Shown: positions 1 through 5,826, numbered from the stretch's first letter. The stretch is DNA of 8,133 nt from Methanobrevibacter sp. (GCA_009784145.1 WRCI01000070.1:1-8133); one strand, 5' to 3'. Notes: generated by a model not told the origin, from the letters alone. Numbers and translations are program-made.

Positions 1-663
1 ACAATAGCTACTGAACTTTATAAAAAATTAGCTAAAAACTATATTTGCACACTTATTAAAATTAATGATTTAGCTATTGAAAATGATTTAATTGATGGTG
101 AAGATTTAAAAAAAGGTTATAAAATTATCAATATTGATAAATTAGATAAAAAACTTAATTTTACTATTGATTCATTTTTTAATCATAAAATTGATTCAAA
201 TGAGTTAGATAATAATTTAAATAATTCAAATAATTTAAATAATTCAAATAATTTAAATAATTTAAATAATTTAGATAATTTAAATGAGTTAGATAATTTA
301 AATGAGTTAGATAATAATTCAAATGATTTAAAAATAGCTATTATTGAAGGTCATCTTTCTCATCTTTGTAAAATTAATGACCACACTGATGAAGTCATTG
401 TTCTTAGATTAAATCCTGAAGTTCTTGAAAAAAGACTTAAATCAAGGCAATATTCTAAATTTAAGATTAAAGAAAATCTTGAAGCTGAAGCTTTAGCAGT
501 ATGTTCTGTTGAAGCATATGAAAATCATGGTGAAAAAGTAAATGAGATTGATACTACTAATTTAGATATTGAAAAAGTTTTAGCTATTGTTGAAGGTATT
601 TTATTTAATGAAGATAAGTATCCTGTTGGAAATATTGATTTTATACAGTGGATTTTAAAATAA
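1..663 (+). CDS. AK6/Fap7-type adenylate kinase, 5'-truncated by the window edge
   Basis: The frame is open from base 1 to TAA at 661-663, giving 220 residues. The first residues (TIATELYKKLA) match what directly follows a Walker A GKT in small nucleotide kinases, so only about a dozen N-terminal residues with the P-loop seem to be missing. Seen: EGHLSHLC (residues ~117-124), then DEVIVLRLNPEVLEKRLKSR, a lid-like stretch (RQYSKFKIKENLEAEAL) and a C-terminal acidic helix. This order is typical of the AK6/hCINAP/Fap7 family, which phosphorylates AMP with ATP and, in eukaryotes, acts in small-subunit rRNA maturation with protein uS11. A cytoplasmic role in ribosome assembly here is inferred from the family. 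Oddity: residues ~65-110 are an Asn/Leu/Ser/Asp-rich repeat absent from ordinary members, making the protein longer than the usual ~170-190 residues. A housekeeping dNMP/AMP kinase without a ribosome role is the alternative. Confidence 0.85.
   Translation, partial: TIATELYKKLAKNYICTLIKINDLAIENDLIDGEDLKKGYKIINIDKLDKKLNFTIDSFFNHKIDSNELDNNLNNSNNLNNSNNLNNLNNLDNLNELDNLNELDNNSNDLKIAIIEGHLSHLCKINDHTDEVIVLRLNPEVLEKRLKSRQYSKFKIKENLEAEALAVCSVEAYENHGEKVNEIDTTNLDIEKVLAIVEGILFNEDKYPVGNIDFIQWILK
193..330 (+). repeat. In-frame 9-bp tandem repeat inside the AK6-like gene
   Basis: The DNA is built from 9-bp units AATAATTTA, with variants ending in TCA and units carrying GAT or GAG, arranged without breaking the reading frame. 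It encodes alternating Asn-Asn-Leu, Asn-Asn-Ser, Asp-Asn-Leu and Asn-Glu-Leu triplets. The tract lies just before the conserved EGHLSH strand, so it would project as a hydrophilic loop rather than disrupt the core fold. The near-identical units suggest slippage expansion. Confidence 0.85.
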
Positions 664-718
664 TTTTTAAATTTTTTTATTTTTCGCAACCTTTTTAAGG
701 CATGAAAACTAATTTTTT
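664..718 (+). terminator. Probable oligo-T terminator region after the AK6-like gene
   Basis: T5 (664-668) and T7 (672-678) tracts follow the stop codon directly. A short hairpin CCTT-TTT-AAGG (690-700) and a further T6 run at about 712-717 come next. Archaeal RNA polymerase terminates at oligo-T tracts, so this cluster probably ends the transcript. No experimental support is available from sequence alone. Confidence 0.5.
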
Positions 719-766
719 ATTGATAGATTATTTGTTTTAAAAATAATTTGGAATAATTTAAAAAAA

Positions 767-945
767 TTTAATATATTTTTATAAATTTAATATATTTTTA
801 TAATAATTCAATATAAATTAATATATTTTTATAGATTTAATATATTTTTAAAACTTAATTAATGAAATTTTAATATACTTTTATAAAGTTTAATATACTC
901 TTATAAAATTTAATATATTTTGAAGAATTTATATATTTTAAAAAA
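767..945. repeat. Degenerate tandem array, ~19-20 bp period
   Basis: The word TTTAATATAYTTTTATA recurs at about 767, 786, 817, 836, 869, 889, 909 and 928. Most steps are 19-20 bp, with two steps of 31-33 bp where a copy is decayed. Some copies carry C in place of T. Units resemble both T-rich termination tracts and archaeal TATA elements, so the role is unresolved. No reading frame runs through it. Confidence 0.6.
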
Positions 946-1155
946 TTTTATTATAAAATTATTTTATTATATTTATAAAGATTTATGTATATAATTTATA
1001 AAAATTTTTAAATTTAAAAATATTTTAAAAGAATTTTATATATTTATATCTATATAATATATATAATAAAATAAATAATAATAATTATATAATTAATAAT
1101 AATTTTTTTAAAGTTATAAAATTATTAGGGTTATACTAAAATTATAGAAAATCTT

Positions 1156-1163
1156 TTTAAATA
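1156..1163 (+). promoter_or_regulatory. Candidate TATA box (TTTAAATA) upstream of rnp4
   Basis: TTTAAATA fits the archaeal TATA consensus and is preceded by a purine-rich GAAAATC that could act as a BRE. A start ~25 bp downstream would give a leader of about 140 nt. In DNA this AT-rich, such boxes arise often by chance, and another TATA-like stretch lies at about 1252-1262, so the assignment is tentative. Confidence 0.25.
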
Positions 1164-1230
1164 GAACATACAAAAGATTATTATTACTCTTCTAATACCT
1201 TGAAATAGTTGAGATTAACTTTTAAGATAT

Positions 1231-1242
1231 TGTTTTAAAACA
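1231..1242. repeat. 12-bp palindrome nested in an inverted repeat, upstream of rnp4
   Basis: TGTTTTAAAACA is a perfect palindrome. It lies between arms AGATTAA (1212-1218) and TTAATCT (1245-1251), which are perfect reverse complements. The arrangement could be an operator or a leader hairpin about 80-120 bp before the rnp4 start. Short AT palindromes occur by chance in such DNA. Confidence 0.35.
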
Positions 1243-1330
1243 CTTTAATCTTATTATATTTATTTGAATAATTTTACATTCTATTGTATTTTCTTTAATA
1301 GTTTGTTTTTCAATTTTACGAGGTTTAATA

Positions 1331-1702
1331 TTGCGAAGAGGAAGAAGACCTAAATGGATGATTGATATAGCTAATGAACGTATGGATATTCTATTTTCCC
1401 TTGCGAAAAAAGAATTTTCTGATAATCCTGACAGGTCTCATAGATATGTGAGTTATGCTCGGAAAATATCTAAAAAATATAATACAAAAATTCCATCTAA
1501 ATGGAGACGTAGCTATTGTAAAAATTGCTATAAATTTTTAAACCCTTCCCAAAATTCATCAATTCGGTTGTGTGATGGGGAAGTAAATATTAAGTGTTAT
1601 GAATGTAACCATAGGATGAAAATTCCTTATAAAAAAGAAAAAAAATTAAAAAGGAGAGCTAAAATTGAATCTTACATTATCAAAAAAAGAAATAATGAAT
1701 AA
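1331..1702 (+). CDS. rnp4: Ribonuclease P protein component 4 (Rpp21 family)
   Basis: This 123-residue basic protein is a subunit of archaeal RNase P, which cleaves the 5' leader from pre-tRNA; Rpp21 works paired with Rpp29 on the specificity domain of the RNA. Two N-terminal helices (residues ~9-50, with the conserved block YARKISKKYNTKIP) are followed by a zinc ribbon with Cys63-x2-Cys66 and Cys89-x2-Cys92 as likely ligands, then a Lys/Arg-rich tail (100-121). A fifth Cys at 81 is probably not a ligand. The start is TTG at 1331, supported by GAGG at 1320-1323 with 7-nt spacing and by the family-typical N-terminus MRRGRRPKWM. Its 3' end overlaps the next gene by 38 bp, implying co-transcription and probably coupled translation. 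Length is normal for the family. Confidence 0.93.
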   Translation: MRRGRRPKWMIDIANERMDILFSLAKKEFSDNPDRSHRYVSYARKISKKYNTKIPSKWRRSYCKNCYKFLNPSQNSSIRLCDGEVNIKCYECNHRMKIPYKKEKKLKRRAKIESYIIKKRNNE

Positions 1703-1931
1703 AGCTCTTCAAACTATGACAATTAACATTGGAAAAGCTGGCATAAATGAAAATGTCATTGAAGAGATAAAACGTCAATTAAAAGCAAATGAAATTGTTA
1801 AATTGCGATTTGCTAAAAATATAGCAAATGATAAAGAAACTTATATTACAGTAATCATTGGCAAAACAAGAGCAAAACTCATTGATTTAAGAGGCAATGT
1901 TGCTGTAATTTACAAGAAAAAACCTAACTAA
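1665..1931 (+). CDS. yhbY: YhbY-family (CRM domain) RNA-binding protein
   Basis: An 88-residue single-domain CRM protein. Visible are the GxxG RNA-binding loop (G23-K-A-G26), the block NVIEEIKRQLKANEIVKLRF (30-49), and the C-terminal strand pair ending RGNVAVIYKKK (76-86). In bacteria YhbY associates with the pre-50S subunit; in archaea it is assumed to act in rRNA assembly, which is inference. The TTG start at 1665 has AAGGAG (1651-1656) 8 nt upstream, inside the end of rnp4. An in-frame ATG at 1695 is possible but lacks such a site and would remove part of the first helix. The overlap with rnp4 couples two RNA-processing genes. Nothing is truncated. Confidence 0.9.
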   Translation: MNLTLSKKEIMNKALQTMTINIGKAGINENVIEEIKRQLKANEIVKLRFAKNIANDKETYITVIIGKTRAKLIDLRGNVAVIYKKKPN

Positions 1932-1936
1932 ATATT

Positions 1937-1996
1937 AAAGACTTTATAAAATTAAAAGAGTTACGAAGGTTAGAAAACTTAGAGTTTAAGTCCTTT
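1937..1996 (+). other. Imperfect stem-loop just after yhbY
   Basis: Arms AAAG-ACTT-TAT-AAA (1937-1950) and TTT-AAGT-C-CTTT (1985-1996) pair over 11 bp with a TAT bulge and a single C bulge. The loop is richer in G and C than the flanks and holds a short AGTT/AACT helix. It begins 5 nt after the stop codon and is followed by a T-rich stretch, so it may be a 3' end or processing structure. Support is modest. Confidence 0.3.
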
Positions 1997-2261
1997 ATTG
2001 TCTTCTTAAAATAGGTTTTATTATACAAAAATTAAAAATATAAAATTTAAAAAGTAATTTAAAAGTTAATAGTAACTTAAAAGTTTAATAATAATCTTAA
2101 AGTTTTAATCATTAATTCAAACTTTAAAATATTCAAAACTTCAAATGCTTTAAAACTTTTAAAATGTTAGAATTTATAATCTTAAAATATTTTCTGAAAT
2201 TTGTGTGTGCTTAAGAATTTCTTAGTTAAGAATTTTATGATTAATGAATTTAGAATATTGA

Positions 2262-2288
2262 TAGCTATATTCTAATAAAATATAGCTA
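2262..2288 (+). promoter_or_regulatory. 10-bp perfect inverted repeat in the rps19e leader
   Basis: TAGCTATATT (2262-2271) and AATATAGCTA (2279-2288) are exact reverse complements around a 7-nt spacer. The right arm ends 8 nt before the AGGAG ribosome-binding site (2297-2301). It could be an operator overlapping the transcription start or a leader hairpin for feedback control of the ribosomal protein gene. The function is inferred from position only. Confidence 0.45.
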
Positions 2289-2308
2289 AATTTATTAGGA
2301 GAATTGAA

Positions 2309-2749
2309 ATGACTACTGTATATGATGTACCTGCTGATTTATTAATAAATCATATAGCAAAAGATTTTAATGAAAATAATGATAAAATTAATCCTCCAGA
2401 ATGGGCTACTTTAGTCAAAACTGGAGTTCACAAAGAAAGAAAACCAGAAAATATCGACTGGTGGTATGTGAGATGTGCTTCTATTTTAAGAAGAGTTTAC
2501 ATAGATGGACCAGTTGGAATTAGCAGTTTAAGAACTTTCTATGGTGGAAAAAAAGATCGAGGAGTTACTCCAGAAACCTTTAGAAAAGGTGGTGGGGCTA
2601 TTATCAGAGGAGCTCTTCACCAACTTGAAGATGCTGGTTATGTTCAAAAACTTGATGCTGGAAGAATTGTTACTCCCGAAGGAAAATCTTTCTTAGACAA
2701 AGCTTCTGGTGAATTAATTAAAGATATTCCAGAACTTGAGAAATACTAA
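2309..2749 (+). CDS. rps19e: Small ribosomal subunit protein eS19
   Basis: A 146-residue protein, full length for archaeal S19e, a winged-helix component of the 30S head needed in eukaryotes for late small-subunit maturation. Diagnostic blocks: [13 protein letters not shown] at the N-terminus, [16 protein letters not shown] (29-44), the very conserved [15 protein letters not shown] (50-64), [19 protein letters not shown] (67-85) and the basic [22 protein letters not shown] (91-112) that contacts rRNA. The ATG start has AGGAG at 2297-2301, 7 nt away. A 97-bp gap with a T7 tract (2776-2782) separates it from the PDCD5-family gene, so read-through or partial termination is possible. A perfect inverted repeat just upstream is a candidate control site. 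Confidence 0.97.
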   Translation: MTTVYDVPADLLINHIAKDFNENNDKINPPEWATLVKTGVHKERKPENIDWWYVRCASILRRVYIDGPVGISSLRTFYGGKKDRGVTPETFRKGGGAIIRGALHQLEDAGYVQKLDAGRIVTPEGKSFLDKASGELIKDIPELEKY

Positions 2750-2846
2750 TTAAAATGATTTCATTTATGGATTGATTTTTTTAATTGATATTTTGAAATA
2801 ACAATTACTGCTTTAATTACTAGATAATCTAATTGGAGGTCGTGAA

Positions 2847-3194
2847 ATGAGTGATCTTGATGAATTGCGTCGTAAAAGAATGGAAGAATTGCAGCGTCAA
2901 GCTGTAGCTGGTGAAAACCAACAAGTTCAGCAACAAATGCAACAACAGCAAATGCAACAAGAGATGGAGGCACAAAAAAGACAATTAATGATACAAATTT
3001 TGACTCCAGAAGCTCGAAGTAGGTTAGCTAATATTAGATTAACCAAACCAGAATTTGTAGAACAAATTGAAATTCAATTGATTCAACTAGCTCAAAGTGG
3101 TAGAATGAAAGGTAAAATCACTGATGAACAGCTGAAAGTTTTACTTCAACAAATTTCTGGTCAAAGAAGAGAGATTAATATCAGTCGAAAATAG
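2847..3194 (+). CDS. PDCD5 family (TFAR19-like) DNA-binding protein
   Basis: 115 residues, the usual size for archaeal PDCD5 homologues. An N-terminal charged helix ([14 protein letters not shown], 5-18) leads into a Gln/Met-rich stretch (25-40), then the compact three-helix core: [21 protein letters not shown] (48-68), [17 protein letters not shown] (71-87) and [14 protein letters not shown] (91-104), with a basic tail. Archaeal members bind DNA weakly in vitro; the cellular role is not settled, and the eukaryotic protein interacts with the chaperonin/tubulin folding machinery, which is suggestive beside a prefoldin gene. The start is firm: GGAGGT at 2835-2840, the strongest Shine-Dalgarno in the window. 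The Gln tract carries a 15-bp DNA repeat. The next gene begins 13 nt after the stop, so they are co-transcribed. Confidence 0.92.
   Translation: MSDLDELRRKRMEELQRQAVAGENQQVQQQMQQQQMQQEMEAQKRQLMIQILTPEARSRLANIRLTKPEFVEQIEIQLIQLAQSGRMKGKITDEQLKVLLQQISGQRREINISRK
2934..2963 (+). repeat. 15-bp tandem duplication in the PDCD5-family gene
   Basis: Two adjacent 15-bp units beginning CAAATGCAACAA differ only at their last bases (CAG versus GAG) and encode a Gln/Met-rich linker. The reading frame is kept. Probably slippage in the flexible linker between the N-terminal helix and the core. Confidence 0.75.
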
Positions 3195-3207
3195 TTTTAT
3201 TAAGATT

Positions 3208-3807
3208 ATGAAAGCTTATGTTTTATACAGTGGAGGAAAAGACAGTTCTCTTATAGCTATTCTTTTAAAAAGAATAGGGGTTCATGTAGAGTTTGTCACA
3301 GCTAATTTTGGAGTATATGAATCATATATTCCTGCTTCAAAGTCTGCTGAATCTCTTGGTATAAATCATAATATTTTAAATTTAGATAAAAATATACTAG
3401 AAAAAGCTGTGGACATTATCTTAAAAGATGGGTTTCCTAACAATGGAATTACTTATCTTCATAAAATTGTTGTTGAAAATTTAGCGGATTTAGCTAATGA
3501 AAATAACTTTTCAACTATTGCTGATGGAACTAGAAGAGATGATAGAACTCCAAAATTAGATAAAAGTGAAATTCAAAGTTTGGAAGATAGAAAAAACATT
3601 CAATATGTTAATTTAGATAGCTTTGGATATAAAACTATAGAAAATCTTGTTTCAAATTTGTTTGAAATCAATATTGAAGAAAGTAATAGAGATAATAGCT
3701 CTGATTATGAAGTAGAAATTCGATATTTGATTGATAATGAAAAAAACATAAATTCTAAGGATTTATTTCCAAAACATTTTCAAACAAGAGTAATTGGTTT
3801 AAGATGA
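3208..3807 (+). CDS. PP-loop superfamily ATP pyrophosphatase-like protein, role unknown
   Basis: 199 residues. The N-terminus MKAYVLYSGGKDSS carries the SGGKDS PP-loop (residues 8-13), which binds ATP and releases pyrophosphate in adenylating enzymes such as tRNA thiolases, GMP synthetase and NAD synthetase. A second conserved stretch, IADGTRRDDRTP (104-115), resembles the loop that positions the substrate in this superfamily. The C-terminus FPKHFQTRVIG fits small archaeal PP-loop proteins of unassigned function. No Cys residues are present, so an enzyme-bound persulfide mechanism is unlikely; a sulfur relay would need a partner. It starts 13 nt after the PDCD5-family gene with only a weak Shine-Dalgarno, which suggests translation coupled to its neighbour. 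tRNA or rRNA modification is a reasonable guess from the context but is not shown. Confidence 0.8.
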   Translation: MKAYVLYSGGKDSSLIAILLKRIGVHVEFVTANFGVYESYIPASKSAESLGINHNILNLDKNILEKAVDIILKDGFPNNGITYLHKIVVENLADLANENNFSTIADGTRRDDRTPKLDKSEIQSLEDRKNIQYVNLDSFGYKTIENLVSNLFEINIEESNRDNSSDYEVEIRYLIDNEKNINSKDLFPKHFQTRVIGLR

Positions 3808-4012
3808 TAAATAGCTTAAAACAGCTGAATATTATAAAATAATAAAATAATATAGAAAAAATATTATAAAATAATATAGAAAAATAAATTAATATATAAA
3901 TAACTAAAATAATAAAAAAATTTAATTTAATCTATAATTAAGATTAATTCTATTATAGGATGATGCTTACTTATAATAGTATTCACATGATTTATGTTTA
4001 TATGGTGTTAAA
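3808..4012. other. AT-rich spacer before rpl39e
   Basis: No gene is seen. A local repeat of ATATTATAAAATAAT followed by TATAGAAAAA occurs at about 3829-3860 and 3861-3884, the first copy with an extra 8 bp. The right half carries the promoter of the L39e-L31e pair. No clear oligo-T terminator follows the PP-loop gene. Confidence 0.5.
3971..3978 (+). promoter_or_regulatory. Candidate TATA box of rpl39e-rpl31e
   Basis: TTATAATA lies about 38 bp before the rpl39e ATG. A start ~25 bp downstream (about 4000) would leave a short leader just long enough to hold the GGTG ribosome-binding site at 4004-4007. The geometry fits an archaeal promoter better than the other TATA-like words in this spacer. 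Confidence 0.4.
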
Positions 4013-4168
4013 ATGAGTAGAAATAAACCATTAGCTAAAAAATTAAGACTTGCAAAAGCTAATAAACAAAACAGAAGAATCCCAATATGGGCTTATGCGA
4101 AAACTAAACGTCAATTGAAATACAGACCTAAACCAAGACATTGGAGAAGGAACAATCTTAAAGTATAA
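4013..4168 (+). CDS. rpl39e: Large ribosomal subunit protein eL39
   Basis: A 51-residue, highly basic protein ending with TAA at 4166-4168. The sequence [20 protein letters not shown], then [12 protein letters not shown] and [11 protein letters not shown], is the complete L39e signature; the family is 50-51 residues in archaea. L39e lines the narrow part of the peptide exit tunnel, in the place where bacteria have an extension of uL23. Start chosen by GGTG at 4004-4007 (positions -9 to -6) and by exact family length. It sits 9 nt before rpl31e, so the two tunnel proteins are made from one message in similar amounts. Confidence 0.97.
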   Translation: MSRNKPLAKKLRLAKANKQNRRIPIWAYAKTKRQLKYRPKPRHWRRNNLKV

Positions 4169-4177
4169 GGTGTTATC

Positions 4178-4423
4178 ATGGAAAGAACTTACACAATACC
4201 TCTTAGAGATGCAAAAAATGTACAAAGAACTATTAGGGCAGCTAAAGCTATTAGGGTAGTTCAAGAATTCTTAAAAAAACACATGAAAGCCGAAGAGATT
4301 AAAATTGATGCTTCAGTTAATGAAAAGATATGGGAAAGAGGAATTCAAAAAATTCCTTCAAAAGTTAAGGTTAAAGCTGTCAAAGATGATGATGGTATTG
4401 TTGAAGCAACTTTAGTAGAATAA
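4178..4423 (+). CDS. rpl31e: Large ribosomal subunit protein eL31
   Basis: 81 residues, normal for archaeal L31e. Visible: [13 protein letters not shown] at the start, the helix [21 protein letters not shown] (17-37), [20 protein letters not shown] (47-66) and a final strand [11 protein letters not shown]31e sits at the exit-tunnel rim and contributes to the docking site for factors such as SRP and ribosome-associated chaperones, which fits the prefoldin and FtsY genes downstream. GGTG at 4169-4172 is at the same -9 to -6 register as in rpl39e and overlaps the base after that gene's stop. Three T-rich repeats immediately downstream probably end the transcript. Confidence 0.97.
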   Translation: MERTYTIPLRDAKNVQRTIRAAKAIRVVQEFLKKHMKAEEIKIDASVNEKIWERGIQKIPSKVKVKAVKDDDGIVEATLVE

Positions 4424-4444
4424 TTATTTTTAAAATTTTAAAAT

Positions 4445-4496
4445 AATTTTTTATTTAGAATTAATCTTTTATTTAGAATAATTTTTTATTTAGAAT
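4445..4496 (+). terminator. Three tandem T-rich 17-bp repeats after rpl31e, probable terminator
   Basis: AATTTTTTATTTAGAAT occurs at 4445-4461, 4463-4479 (one T to C change) and 4480-4496. Each copy carries a T-rich tract of four to six T, and the array starts about 21 bp after the stop. Oligo-T tracts are the archaeal termination signal, so a triplicated tract would act as a reinforced terminator. The repeat structure is seen; the function is inferred. Confidence 0.55.
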
Positions 4497-4676
4497 TTTT
4501 TATAAAATATAATTTTAAATAGTATAATTTTATTTAAAAAAATTTTAATATAAATATTTTAATAATAATTATATTCAATTATATTATAATATATATTTCA
4601 ATATAATTTATAATTTCATAAAAATTTTAAAAAATAATATATTATCAATGTTTAATAAAATGATTTTATTATCATT

Positions 4677-4684
4677 ATAAATAT
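4677..4684 (+). promoter_or_regulatory. Candidate TATA box of eif6
   Basis: TATAAATA lies 44-51 bp before the eif6 ATG, so a start at about 4705 would leave a leader of about 23 nt. The terminator-like repeats upstream make a separate promoter likely. AT content limits confidence. Confidence 0.3.
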
Positions 4685-4727
4685 AATACTTAATGAATAA
4701 ATTTATGTTTAAATAATTAATGATAAA

Positions 4728-5396
4728 ATGCTTAGAAGAATAAATCTCACTGGGAATCCTAACTTAGGAGTTTATATTTCAGTAACAGATGAAGTAGCTA
4801 TTGTTCCTTTTAACTTTCCTGAAGAAATGGAGTATTCAATAAAAGAAGCTTTAGATGTAGATGTTATTAGAACCACTATCTCTGGAAGCAATTTATGTGG
4901 TGCTTTAACTTGTGGTAATTCTAAAGGAATCATTGTTTCTCCTTACACTTATGATAAGGAAATTGATCTTTTAGAAGATAATGGATTAAATGTAGCTAAA
5001 TTAGAAGATAAATATACTGCAGTTGGAAATATTATTGCAACAAATGATAATGGTGCTATTGTTAGCCCTCTTCTTTCTAAAGACTCAATCAGCACTATTG
5101 AAGAAGTTTTAGATCTCCGAGTTGAAAGATTAGAAATAGCTGGATTTAATATTATTGGTTCATTAGCTACAGTAACCAATAAAGGAGCTTTAATTCACAG
5201 AGAAGCATCAGAATCTGAGCTTAAATTTACTGAAAAAGTATTTAAAGTTGAGGCAGATATTGGAACTGTTGGAGAAGGTATAGCTCTTGTTGGGGCATGT
5301 TCAATAGCTAATTCTTATGGTGCTATAGTCCCTGAAAATAGTACTGGTCCTGAAATGGCTCGTATTGAAGAAGCATTAGGATTTTTAGAAAAATAG
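4728..5396 (+). CDS. eif6: Translation initiation factor aIF6, ribosome anti-association factor
   Basis: 222 residues, the usual size. aIF6 binds the large subunit near uL14 and the sarcin-ricin loop, preventing premature joining of subunits; in eukaryotes it is also a late pre-60S assembly factor. The pentein fold of repeated ~45-residue units is visible as recurring cores: SGSNLCGALTCGNSKGIIVS (52-71), VGNIIATNDNGAIVSP (99-114), IGSLATVTNKGALIH (143-157) and GACSIANSYGAIVPE (189-203), plus the first unit INLTGNPNLGVYISVTD. The ATG lacks a strong Shine-Dalgarno; only TGAT at 4721-4724 precedes it, in contrast to its neighbours. It is separated from L18Ae by 205 bp of repeat-rich DNA, although these genes are often close in related archaea. 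Confidence 0.96.
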   Translation: MLRRINLTGNPNLGVYISVTDEVAIVPFNFPEEMEYSIKEALDVDVIRTTISGSNLCGALTCGNSKGIIVSPYTYDKEIDLLEDNGLNVAKLEDKYTAVGNIIATNDNGAIVSPLLSKDSISTIEEVLDLRVERLEIAGFNIIGSLATVTNKGALIHREASESELKFTEKVFKVEADIGTVGEGIALVGACSIANSYGAIVPENSTGPEMARIEEALGFLEK

Positions 5397-5601
5397 TAAA
5401 GTTTAAATCTAAATTTTTTAAAAGATTTTTAATTGAAATTTAATTCTTTTAAATTGATTTCAAATTTTTAAACGATTTCAAATAAATTATTTAAAATTAT
5501 TCAAATAAATTTTTAAATGATTTCAAATTTTTAAAATTATTCAAATTAAAATTTAATTGAATTAGCATTAATATTTACAAATTATTATAATGAGTGATTG
5601 T
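5397..5601. repeat. Spacer built of interspersed short direct repeats
   Basis: GATTTCAAATTTTTAAA occurs at 5456-5472 and 5519-5535, with its first ten bases again at 5474-5483. TTAAAATTATTCAAAT occurs at 5491-5506 and 5531-5546. The spacings differ (63 and 40 bp), so this is a mosaic and not a simple array. T5 or longer runs near 5413-5430 could terminate the eif6 message. No gene is seen. Confidence 0.55.
5593..5598 (+). promoter_or_regulatory. Ribosome-binding site that fixes the L18Ae start
   Basis: AGTGAT places AGTG at -9 to -6 relative to the ATG at 5602, exactly the register of GGTG before rpl39e, rpl31e and pfdA. An ATG at 5590 has no such element upstream, so the shorter protein is preferred. 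Confidence 0.6.
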
Positions 5602-5826
5602 ATGATAACAAAAATATATAGAATTAAAGGCAGATTTGTAATGGGTGATGAAACCCAAATTTTTACTAAAGAACTTAAATCTACAAATGAAGAAAATGCA
5701 TTTGAAAAAATTTACTCTGAGTTTGGAAGTAAACATGGAATAAACAGGAATCAAATCAATATTGAAGAAATTAATGAAATCACAGCTGATGAAGTTGTTG
5801 ATCCTTTAATAAAAGCATTATTATAA
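5602..5826 (+). CDS. rpl18a: Large ribosomal subunit protein eL18A-like (LX)
   Basis: 74 residues from the preferred ATG. The sequence ITKIYRIKGRFVMGDETQIF, then FTKELKS, YSEFGSKHGINRNQINIEEI and a C-terminal DPLIKALL match archaeal LX, a short relative of eukaryotic L18a/L20a that carries one of its two domains. LX is a peripheral large-subunit protein. The start at 5602 is chosen because family members begin M-x-TK-x-(F/Y)R-x-KG and because of the spacing of AGTGAT; a start at 5590 would add four residues (MSDC). pfdA follows after 48 bp, with two T-rich tracts between (5827-5833 and 5839-5844), so some termination may occur before pfdA. Confidence 0.92.
   Translation: MITKIYRIKGRFVMGDETQIFTKELKSTNEENAFEKIYSEFGSKHGINRNQINIEEINEITADEVVDPLIKALL

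Larger units (their letters stand above)
664..1330. other. AT-rich intergenic region between the AK6-like gene and rnp4
   Basis: No gene, tRNA or rRNA is seen on either strand of this 667-bp gap. It holds the T-tract terminator near its left end, the tandem array at 767-945, a nearly pure A/T stretch to about 1120, and a slightly more complex segment (1125-1330) with a TATA-like box, an inverted repeat AATCTTTT/AAAAGATT (1150-1157/1172-1179) and a palindrome at 1231-1242. The right part is the likely control region of the rnp4-yhbY pair. Confidence 0.6.
1932..2308. other. Intergenic region before rps19e
   Basis: No gene is seen in this 377-bp gap. After the stem-loop at 1937-1996 come several AAGTT/AACTT inverted repeats, the best being TTAAAGTTT (2097-2105) with AAACTTTAA (2119-2127), and a smaller AAGTTA/TAACTT at 2063-2068/2073-2078. 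TATA-like words at about 2173-2180 and 2233-2240 are possible promoters for rps19e. A 10-bp inverted repeat lies close to the start codon. Confidence 0.5.
4424..4727. other. AT-rich spacer between rpl31e and eif6
   Basis: No gene or RNA is seen in these 304 bp. The left part is the triplicated T-rich repeat (4445-4496), the middle is low-complexity A/T, and the right end carries a TATA-like box at 4677-4684 that could serve eif6. Confidence 0.55.

Noticed and set aside
767..945. Possible CRISPR array
   Set aside because: Units are degenerate, A/T-only, and about 19-20 bp apart with no room for unique spacers; no cas gene nearby.
2761..2973. 70-residue minus-strand ORF
   Set aside because: Overlaps the start of the PDCD5-family gene antisense; its composition mirrors the Gln/Glu-rich coding strand.
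4043..4264. 73-residue minus-strand ORF
   Set aside because: Antisense to both rpl39e and rpl31e, which are unmistakable on the + strand.
4949..5179. 76-residue minus-strand ORF
   Set aside because: Antisense shadow inside eif6 with no family resemblance.
5590..5601. Upstream ATG adding MSDC to the L18Ae protein
   Set aside because: Family N-termini begin at the residue encoded at 5602, and the ribosome-binding register fits only that ATG. The longer form cannot be fully excluded.
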